A DNA stretch of 40,467 nt, taken from positions 1 to 40,467 of IMG/VR virus record IMGVR_UViG_3300005466_000051; one strand, 5' to 3'. Source of the stretch: a virus. Shown one piece after another: positions 6,167-10,845 of the stretch; positions within the stretch are counted from its first letter, which is position 1; the number at the start of each line of letters is the position of its first letter. A program made the position numbers and the translations under genes. Below the pieces are notes generated by a model. It was not told the origin of the DNA, did not search any database, and saw only the letters and a program-made list of their open reading frames with translations.

Positions 6167-6317
6167 GCGTATTCCGTGGAAGTTGCTCGCAGTTATTTTA
6201 GTTATCTGGTTCGCCGGCCTTGTTCTTTCTGGTACTGCATGGTTTGTCGCCGGTCTTGGGGTAGGGTATCTGGCGTGTATAGCGTTGATAGCGTGGGATG
6301 ATCGGTATAATTCATGA
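6159..6317 (+). CDS. 52-residue membrane protein
   Basis: A GTG-started gene overlaps the previous one by eight bases. The product has two hydrophobic segments (about residues 8-24 and 26-46) and a short acidic tail. Its last codons contain the -10 box of the candidate promoter P4, and its stop overlaps the first base of the tRNA-like element at 6316, so coding and RNA signals are superimposed here. Function is unknown. Confidence 0.55.
   Translation: MSERIPWKLLAVILVIWFAGLVLSGTAWFVAGLGVGYLACIALIAWDDRYNS
6285..6311 (+). promoter_or_regulatory. Candidate promoter P4 for the tRNA-like RNA
   Basis: A perfect TATAAT (6306-6311) follows TTGATA (6285-6290) with a short 15-base spacer. Transcription would begin at about 6316-6318, the exact 5' end of the tRNA-like acceptor stem. 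The short spacer lowers confidence. Confidence 0.45.
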
Positions 6318-6382
6318 GGGAGAACCACTCAACAATGGCGGTGTCCCGGCCAGGACTGCAGGTTCGATTCCTGCCTCCCTCG
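6316..6382 (+). ncRNA. tRNA-like element TLS-1 (acceptor plus T-arm)
   Basis: A 7-bp acceptor GAGGGAG/CTCCCTC (6316-6322 with 6375-6381) and a 5-bp T-stem GCAGG/CCTGC with loop TTCGATT (6358-6374) are perfect, with discriminator G6382. The 35 bases between them are too short for normal D and anticodon arms. They offer only a 3-bp D-like hairpin (CCA/TGG) without the invariant GG and no convincing 7-base anticodon loop. No CCA is encoded. It reads as a tRNA mimic rather than a decoding tRNA. Confidence 0.55.
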
Positions 6383-6392
6383 ATCACAAACA

Positions 6393-6512
6393 TTGGGACG
6401 ACGGTAGAAGTCCGTTTAAAGGACGAGCCTCGGTAATGCAGAGGCGTGAGGGGAAGGGCCGAAGCCCATCAGTATCTCTGCTACTGACCCCAAGATTGAC
6501 GCTCCATCCCAA
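6393..6512 (+). ncRNA. Structured RNA or leader between TLS-1 and the GH16 gene
   Basis: A closing helix TTGGGA/TCCCAA (6393-6398 with 6507-6512) encloses several hairpins: ACGG/CCGT (6401-6415) or the alternative GTCC/GGAC (6410-6424), GCCTC/GAGGC (6427-6445), and a GGGG/CCCC helix (6450-6453 with 6488-6491) carrying GGGC-CGAA-GCCC and CAGTA/TACTG arms. The segment lacks a coding frame and a Shine-Dalgarno before the next ATG at 6522. It could be a stand-alone RNA or a control leader. I do not recognise the family. Confidence 0.5.
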
Positions 6513-6521
6513 CACAAAACT

Positions 6522-7175
6522 ATGAAAACACTACTCACATTCCTCGCGCTACTACTTTTCGTCGTGCCGGCGCAGGCCGCTACGAGCCCGTACACATTGA
6601 CGTGGCAGCGCACGAAGTGGAATGTATTTTACCGGACAGGAAACCTCTACCAGAATTGGAATCCCAACCGAGTAGAGATCGACGCAAGCACCGGCCGGCT
6701 GCTCGAGACCGCCATGTATTCGTCGGCCGGCGGGGTCGGAAATCCGGCACAGTATTTGTACGGACATTGGGTTTCACGTATCCGCATGTCGCCGGCTCTT
6801 GGTTCGAAGTATGTTATGCTCTTGATCAACAAGCCGGGCGGCGCAGAGATCGACTTTGCCGAAAACCGAGGAAAGGATCTTGACCCGAATCGCACCGAGC
6901 TGACTGCCACGATTCATTTCGCTGACGGAATCAAGCCAATTGCGCTACGAAACAGCGTTCGGGTAGACATGACGAAATTTCATCAGGTTGCTTTGTGGTG
7001 GTCACCCGGGCTGATTACGTTTCGGGTAGACGGGCGAACGTGGTGGGAGGTTGCAACAACTAGACTCGATGGAATCTCGATGCATCCGACGATCCAGACC
7101 AACAAGTACGGGCCCGGCCCGAAGTCGGTACTGGAAGTCTCTTACTTTCGATATACAGCTTTATCCAATCAATGA
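6522..7175 (+). CDS. Secreted GH16-type glycoside hydrolase
   Basis: The 217-residue protein starts with a Sec signal peptide (Lys3, a hydrophobic core, and a likely cut after AQA near residue 19) followed by a jelly-roll enzyme domain. The GH16 signature E-x-D-x-x-E is present as GAEIDFAEN, with Glu109 as nucleophile, Asp111 assisting and Glu114 as acid/base. Flanking strands such as YGHWVSRIRM and the Trp-rich VALWWSPG also fit the family, which cleaves beta-glucans or galactans. No Shine-Dalgarno precedes the ATG. The secreted nature suggests action outside the host cell rather than in the virion. The exact substrate cannot be predicted. Confidence 0.8.
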   Translation: MKTLLTFLALLLFVVPAQAATSPYTLTWQRTKWNVFYRTGNLYQNWNPNRVEIDASTGRLLETAMYSSAGGVGNPAQYLYGHWVSRIRMSPALGSKYVMLLINKPGGAEIDFAENRGKDLDPNRTELTATIHFADGIKPIALRNSVRVDMTKFHQVALWWSPGLITFRVDGRTWWEVATTRLDGISMHPTIQTNKYGPGPKSVLEVSYFRYTALSNQ

Positions 7176-7969
7176 ATGGAGTGCGATTGAAGCGTGTACT
7201 TACAGGACTGACGGCACTGTTTGCCGTCGCGCTACTGGCGGTGGTGACTGCCACGACGGCGTTTGCAACCAAGCCGCCTGAGCACAAGGTGACGATCTGC
7301 CATGCCACGCCGCCGGACACCGCGGCACAGGGTTGGCACAGCATCACCGTGGACGTTGCCTCTGTTGGCTACCAACACAGCGGTCACCAGGATCAGCATG
7401 ACGCCGACATCATTCCGGCGTGGTCTTACACGGATGCGGATGGCAACACTGTCTCGTATGCCGGCAAGAATCTCGGTGATCTGGGCGCCTTCGGGTTCCC
7501 GGGCGTGAACGGTGCGGACGTGCTCGAGGCCGGTTGTGTGGTTCCTGAGCAGCCGCCCGGAGGCCCGATTGTGGTGTCTCCGATTCCGCCAACGGTTACA
7601 ACCGCCAATTGCGATGATCCTCAGGTGGCCGTGGTTAAGTTCGATACGCCCGGCGTCAATGGACAGCCTACCGGCGTGCATGTCGATGTTCAAGGTGAAT
7701 TGACAGGCCCGAGTCATGTGGTCATTACGTTCAGTCCTGAGGAGGGCTATGCCTTCCCAGAGGGTACGCAGACAGTTTACACGTACGATCTCTCTGGGCC
7801 GCTTACGGGCGTACAGTGCAGGGGCGAGCCGCCGGGTGGTGGCGACAATCCCAAGCCGCCGAAGAAGTGCGCCAAGAACGATGCACAGTGTCAGGCCGCG
7901 AAGCTCCCCGATGGGGTTAGCGATCAGCAGTTGATCGAGGATTCCGGCTCGAGGGTGCAGGGCGGTTAA
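7172..7969 (+). CDS. Secreted protein with ICHAT-type domain
   Basis: The 265-residue protein has an N-terminal signal peptide (basic start, hydrophobic residues 8-30, Ala-rich cut region near residue 32). After it comes a KVTICHAT segment with several histidines and DIIPAWSY, a pattern I associate with extracellular domains of actinobacterial surface proteins. It continues with Pro/Gly-rich linkers, a beta-rich second domain and a Cys/Lys-rich tail. No LPXTG sorting signal is present. The ATG overlaps the stop of the GH16 gene (ATGA), so the two secreted proteins are probably made together. A surface-modifying or superinfection role is inference. Confidence 0.65.
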   Translation: MNGVRLKRVLTGLTALFAVALLAVVTATTAFATKPPEHKVTICHATPPDTAAQGWHSITVDVASVGYQHSGHQDQHDADIIPAWSYTDADGNTVSYAGKNLGDLGAFGFPGVNGADVLEAGCVVPEQPPGGPIVVSPIPPTVTTANCDDPQVAVVKFDTPGVNGQPTGVHVDVQGELTGPSHVVITFSPEEGYAFPEGTQTVYTYDLSGPLTGVQCRGEPPGGGDNPKPPKKCAKNDAQCQAAKLPDGVSDQQLIEDSGSRVQGG

Positions 7970-7973
7970 GTGT

Positions 7974-8081
7974 CTAGCGGTGCCGGATGGGAGATCACTT
8001 GTGAGTCTCTAGGTACCGGGTTAAATGGTTCCTGTCGGCCCTTCGAGGGTACAGCGAAAGCCGGGTGTGACCAGCCGCTAG
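7974..8081 (+). ncRNA. Structured RNA upstream of TLS-2
   Basis: A perfect 7-bp closing stem CTAGCGG/CCGCTAG (7974-7980 with 8075-8081) encloses a long hairpin GAGATCAC-TT-GTGA-(G)-TCTC (7991-8009), a helix GTACC/GGTAC (8013-8017 with 8048-8052) and a small CCC/GGG hairpin. There is no plausible coding frame. It lies between the secreted-protein gene and tRNA-like element TLS-2. No promoter is visible directly upstream, so it would be processed from the operon transcript. The RNA family is unknown to me. Confidence 0.5.
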
Positions 8082-8088
8082 CGTAGTC

Positions 8089-8130
8089 GGGGCGATGGTG
8101 TAGGGCGGGTTCGATTCCCGCCCCGCCCCT
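8089..8130 (+). ncRNA. tRNA-like minihelix TLS-2
   Basis: A 6-bp acceptor GGGGCG/CGCCCC (8089-8094 with 8124-8129) is followed by an 8-base connector and a 7-bp T-stem GGGCGGG/CCCGCCC with loop TTCGATT (8110-8116). The 13-bp continuous helix is close to the 12 bp of a tRNA acceptor/T-arm stack. D and anticodon arms are absent. The connector resembles the start of a tRNA D-arm (TGGTGTAG), so it may derive from a tRNA with an internal deletion. The start codon of the next gene is only two bases after its 3' end. Confidence 0.6.
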
Positions 8131-8131
8131 T

Positions 8132-8743
8132 ATGGAGTTTGTACTTTTAGTAGTTTTACTGTCTCTGGTTGTTTGGTTCGCCTTTGCCGCGGGTGGTTGG
8201 TGTGATGAGTTGATTGAGTGGAATTATCGACGACAATGCCCGCCGCTACCGCCGGCCAACAACGAGAAGGATCTCGAGCGTTGGCATGACGCCTACGATG
8301 CCGCGATCCTCGAGGGCAAGGATGAGGTTGAGGCTGTGCGGTGTGCTGACGTGGCCGTACGACCTGTACCGGATATAGCCGATCAAATGTGGAAGAGTAT
8401 GTATCCCGTGCGCAAATATATGCCGGCTGCAACTATGAATGAGATGCGAGACAAACTGTGGTATACCTCGCTACAGGCACAGTATCCCCGCTCAGAGCCC
8501 CTCCCGGGCGAGCCGGGCGGTATGGGCGCGATAGAGGCTGACGGTGACGGCACAATCAAACTGCGGTGGAATGGGCAAATGGTGCGTATGAGCACTGAGG
8601 AGTGGATCAGGCGGGGCCGGCCGGGGGCGCAGGAGGCCATTACCGGCCAGCGTAATCCACTCGCACCACCGATTCTAGGCAGTCCCCCGCCAGTGCCGGC
8701 GCCGTGGCAAGATCCAGTCTTTCGGAGTGTGGCTCGAGCATAA
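8132..8743 (+). CDS. Membrane-anchored hypothetical protein
   Basis: The 203-residue protein has an N-terminal transmembrane segment (residues 2-21) and then a hydrophilic region with charged helices and a Pro-rich C-terminal tail. No family is recognised. There is no Shine-Dalgarno, because the bases before the ATG form the 3' strand of TLS-2. If TLS-2 is cut at its 3' end, the mRNA would begin essentially at the ATG and be leaderless, which actinobacterial ribosomes translate well. That mechanism is a hypothesis. Confidence 0.65.
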   Translation: MEFVLLVVLLSLVVWFAFAAGGWCDELIEWNYRRQCPPLPPANNEKDLERWHDAYDAAILEGKDEVEAVRCADVAVRPVPDIADQMWKSMYPVRKYMPAATMNEMRDKLWYTSLQAQYPRSEPLPGEPGGMGAIEADGDGTIKLRWNGQMVRMSTEEWIRRGRPGAQEAITGQRNPLAPPILGSPPPVPAPWQDPVFRSVARA

Positions 8744-8744
8744 G

Positions 8745-8798
8745 ATGGTTGACCCCCTTGAGGTTGTCGTTCCTGATACACTGCCGGAAGGTTGGTAA
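8745..8798 (+). CDS. Possible 17-residue linker peptide
   Basis: A very short frame starts one base after the previous stop and ends in a TAATG overlap with the next gene. It may serve only to carry ribosomes across the gap. The acidic peptide (VDPLEVVVPDTLPEGW) has no recognised similarity, and translation is uncertain. Confidence 0.25.
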   Translation: MVDPLEVVVPDTLPEGW

Positions 8799-9040
8799 TG
8801 AACGCCAAACGAGTTGAAAATATTTTTCGTGAAATTGTTGGTAATCAAGGGCCCTATTCAATTGAGATTGAATCAGATGTGTTCGAACGTTTCACTATCA
8901 CTCTCTACTACCGACGGGCAGCCTTTGCTGAACGTGAGGAAATTCACCACTGCCATACTGACGATCTCATTGAAGGTATCAAATACGCACTTTTTTGGAA
9001 GAACGAAGATGTCGTACAAAGAATGAAGGTGAAGTCGTGA
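8798..9040 (+). CDS. Hypothetical protein
   Basis: The gene encodes 80 residues with mixed helix and strand content and no recognised family. The ATG at 8798 follows a GGAAGG site and shares a base with the preceding small frame's stop. Its stop overlaps the next GTG (GTGA). The local AT content is higher than in neighbouring genes. Confidence 0.6.
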   Translation: MNAKRVENIFREIVGNQGPYSIEIESDVFERFTITLYYRRAAFAEREEIHHCHTDDLIEGIKYALFWKNEDVVQRMKVKS

Positions 9041-9246
9041 TTCTCTCCTTGAAGCTCCCCGCCGGCCCGCACGAGCTGTTCTCGCACGATGCGGCCGACA
9101 ATATGGTGGGGCAGACATTTACGTCTGACGACAACGGTATTCTCGGTATCGGTAGTGTGGTTGCTGCTAGCGTTGTTGAGTACGGCCGAGCTATTCAGCT
9201 CACGGTTGAGTGGCCGAATCCTGTGGTTTGGGCACGTCGTGACTAA
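9037..9246 (+). CDS. Hypothetical beta-rich protein
   Basis: The 69-residue product starts at a GTG in a GTGA overlap. The sequence alternates short strands and turns (ILSLKLPAGPHELF, IQLTVEWPNPVVW), suggesting a small beta-barrel. No family is recognised. Confidence 0.55.
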   Translation: MILSLKLPAGPHELFSHDAADNMVGQTFTSDDNGILGIGSVVAASVVEYGRAIQLTVEWPNPVVWARRD

Positions 9247-9279
9247 GGAAGTCGCCAAATTCGAAGAGGGAGAGGGGCA

Positions 9280-9477
9280 ATGAGCACGGCACTAGAGATG
9301 GCGCAGCAGCAGATCACAGACTACGAGGAGTGGGCGAAGTCCGCCGCCTCGCCCACGCCGATGCCGGGCCGGATCCGAGAATGGTCACACGTCGAAAGCC
9401 GGTATGCCTACTACGCCGACCTGATGCTCGCCCGTTGGATCGTAGAGCAGTCAAAGGCCAATGATGAACGCGACTGA
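9280..9477 (+). CDS. Hypothetical helical protein
   Basis: Sixty-five residues, mainly helical, are preceded by a GAGAGGGG ribosome site. The gene overlaps the next by 14 bases. It has no recognised family. It directly precedes the second cluster of repeat-bearing small genes. Confidence 0.6.
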   Translation: MSTALEMAQQQITDYEEWAKSAASPTPMPGRIREWSHVESRYAYYADLMLARWIVEQSKANDERD

Positions 9478-9598
9478 ACATCGCGCGGCCTACTACGCAA
9501 CGGTGCGCTACCGCCTCCGGTACTGGCTGGCGATGAAGCTCCTTCCAGAAGACCACTGGATTCTGCGTCCGCTGCCCGAAGGGACGTTCGATGAGTGA
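9464..9598 (+). CDS. 44-residue protein with repeat-encoded N-terminus
   Basis: This small basic, Tyr/Trp/Leu-rich protein starts MNATEHRA, encoded by a palindromic repeat copy (9469-9485) whose centre is identical to the copy at the start of the gene at 4148. The rest of the protein is unrelated to that gene. It overlaps both neighbours (14 bases upstream, 8 bases downstream). Function is unknown. Confidence 0.5.
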   Translation: MNATEHRAAYYATVRYRLRYWLAMKLLPEDHWILRPLPEGTFDE

Positions 9599-9821
9599 CC
9601 GCAACGCGACTCAAGATCGCGCGACCAACGTGGGCGAGATCCGTGCCATCCGCAAGAGCGACGGCCGGCTGCTCTGGCAATGCTGGCTAGGGCACGGCCA
9701 CCAGCTTCCTATCGAAGATATGTTCCCGCCCGAGCTGGCGGGACTGGCCGTGCCGTGGGAACTGTGGGTTCGCCTACCGGGTGAGCTGGAATTCGCGGTC
9801 AAGGATATGCCCGATGAGTGA
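9591..9821 (+). CDS. Hypothetical protein with repeat-encoded N-terminus
   Basis: The 76-residue protein begins MSDRNATQDRA from a repeat copy (9605-9621) and continues with a strand-rich region containing several Trp residues (LLWQCWLGHGHQL, VPWELWVRLPG). It has no recognised family. It overlaps the previous gene by 8 bases and the next gene by 8 bases. Confidence 0.55.
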   Translation: MSDRNATQDRATNVGEIRAIRKSDGRLLWQCWLGHGHQLPIEDMFPPELAGLAVPWELWVRLPGELEFAVKDMPDE

Positions 9822-10008
9822 CGGCCGCGCGAGTGTGAATCGCGTGTGGGTCGAGCGCAGCCGAATCAAGGGGCCGCTCTCGACCGACTGGTTCCTCGGT
9901 CTGAGCTTTCGGCGCCGCCACCTGACGATCATGGTGATGACGGCGACCAAGCGCCAGGACGAGGAGCTGGGCCGCATCCTCCACGAAGGGCTGGTACGCG
10001 ATGACTGA
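9814..10008 (+). CDS. Hypothetical basic protein with repeat-encoded N-terminus
   Basis: Sixty-four residues begin MSDGRASVNRV (repeat copy 9828-9844), followed by a basic region and a C-terminal helix. The ATG at 9814 is chosen because it gives the shared N-terminal pattern and an 8-base overlap like its neighbours. Function is unknown. Confidence 0.55.
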   Translation: MSDGRASVNRVWVERSRIKGPLSTDWFLGLSFRRRHLTIMVMTATKRQDEELGRILHEGLVRDD

Positions 10009-10321
10009 TCGCGTAGCAGACGCTCCCGCCTGCCCGGCAATCGGCTCGAAGGGCGGACAGTGCGACCTCAAGCCAGGACATCGAGGCTCCCACGCAGCCC
10101 TCAGCACCCGCGAGTCGTGGCCGAACGACGCGGACGCGATCCCCAAAAGCGCGGCCTTCCAGGAAGGCATCACCAAGACGCCCGAGAGCTTTGAGATCAC
10201 GGGAGCAGAGAGCTTCGATGCGACTGGCCCCGCGACCCGTAATCGCGTTCGTATAACGGGCGAGAAGGGCGACATCGGCACATTCGACCCCGAGAGCGAT
10301 TGGGGAGGGCCGGGTACGTGA
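10001..10321 (+). CDS. Hypothetical protein with Cys/His-containing N-terminus
   Basis: The 106-residue product starts MTDRV from a repeat copy and has an N-terminal Cys/Gly/His region (CPAIGSKGGQCDLKPGHRG then SH) that could bind a metal. The rest is acidic and probably disordered. Two more repeat copies, one degenerate, lie in its second half. No family is recognised. It overlaps the previous gene by 8 bases. Confidence 0.55.
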   Translation: MTDRVADAPACPAIGSKGGQCDLKPGHRGSHAALSTRESWPNDADAIPKSAAFQEGITKTPESFEITGAESFDATGPATRNRVRITGEKGDIGTFDPESDWGGPGT

Positions 10322-10341
10322 CTCCGCATCGAATCTTCTGA
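10318..10341 (+). other. Vestigial 7-codon frame after the last early gene
   Basis: A GTG in a GTGA overlap opens a frame encoding only MTPHRIF. It matches the first codons of the gene at 4686 (SNVTPHRV) and then stops. It looks like the remnant of a deleted gene of the repeat-start family. Confidence 0.4.
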
Positions 10342-10347
10342 ACACAA

Positions 10348-10380
10348 AAACGCCCCCAGGCTTTTAACCCGGGGGCGTTT
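10348..10380. terminator. Convergent-junction hairpin terminator
   Basis: A perfect 10-bp stem AAACGCCCCC/GGGGGCGTTT encloses a 13-base loop. On the minus strand it is followed by TTTTTGTG, a good U-tract. On the plus strand the tract is weaker (TTTGTCT). It sits exactly between the ends of the convergent early and late transcripts. Confidence 0.85.
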
Positions 10381-10392
10381 GTCTATGGCGTC

Positions 10393-10557
10393 TTATACTT
10401 CTACGGCGATTCTGAGACACTTCTCACAGCCGGCGAGATAGCCGTCGAGCTGGCCCTCTCGAGCGGTAGGCAAAGTCTCTCGACTGATACCTTCAATCTC
10501 GGCGCGTTCGATCTCGGCAAGAATCCCGCGAATGATATCGTCCTTGTCGTCAACCAT
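10393..10557 (-). CDS. Small hypothetical protein, last gene of the late operon
   Basis: A 54-residue protein, mainly helical, has a CEKC motif near its C-terminus. It overlaps the preceding gene by eight bases and ends just before the terminator. No family is recognised. It is short but has the operon's usual spacing. Confidence 0.5.
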   Translation of the reverse strand: MVDDKDDIIRGILAEIERAEIEGISRETLPTAREGQLDGYLAGCEKCLRIAVEV

Positions 10558-10714
10558 CAATCTCCTCTTTCGGTTCGTGGTCTTCTAACCACTTATCGAA
10601 TCGTGCGTGCATGAGCAAAGATCGCTCAAATCCCTGGATGCCGTACTCTACCCACTCGTCCATCCATTTCTCGTCAATCTCGACTGGAATCCCGTTGTTT
10701 GCTAGCTCGCTCAT
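10550..10714 (-). CDS. Small acidic hypothetical protein
   Basis: The product is 54 residues, acidic and Trp-containing. The ATG at 10714 follows a GAGG site with good spacing, although it overlaps the upstream gene by 41 bases. An internal ATG at 10663 is an alternative. Function is unknown. Confidence 0.45.
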   Translation of the reverse strand: MSELANNGIPVEIDEKWMDEWVEYGIQGFERSLLMHARFDKWLEDHEPKEEIDG

Positions 10715-10844
10715 TTGCTACCTCAAGCAATTCTACGTGGAGGCGCCCCAAGCGGTGTCCCTTCTCAACACCGCCGCGCCGGAATAAATGATGAGACTCT
10801 TTCCTCGCCATCCGCGTGAGCCACTCATACCGGGCTCTATCCAT
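10674..10844 (-). CDS. Small basic hypothetical protein
   Basis: Fifty-six residues, Arg-rich and helical, start at an ATG one base after the RNR stop codon. The position suggests coupling to RNR translation. No thioredoxin-like CxxC motif is present, so it is not an obvious RNR reductant. Confidence 0.5.
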   Translation of the reverse strand: MDRARYEWLTRMARKESHHLFRRGGVEKGHRLGRLHVELLEVANERASKQRDSSRD

Positions 10845-10845
10845 C

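Larger units (their letters stand above)
9469..10333 (+). repeat. Cluster B of 17-bp palindromic repeats
   Basis: Copies lie at 9469-9485, 9605-9621, 9828-9844, 9997-10013 and 10231-10247, all with perfect CGCGA and TCGCG arms. Degenerate copies are at 10135-10151 and 10317-10333. Five of the 7-base centres repeat those of cluster A (CTGAACA, CTCAAGA, TCCCCAA, CCCGTAA, CTCCGCA). Several copies span the first codons of genes. The shared centres show common ancestry or recombination between the clusters. Confidence 0.8.

Noticed and set aside
6405-6430. Hairpin GTCC-GTTTAAA-GGAC resembles an anticodon arm with a UUA (ochre suppressor) anticodon.
   Set aside because: No acceptor stem, D-arm or TTCGA T-loop surrounds it in a tRNA order, and a competing hairpin uses the same bases. 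A suppressor tRNA cannot be supported.
9239-9283. 14-codon GTG frame between the genes at 9037 and 9280.
   Set aside because: It is too short and has no site of its own. It may only be a fortuitous overlap before the GAGAGGGG of the next gene.
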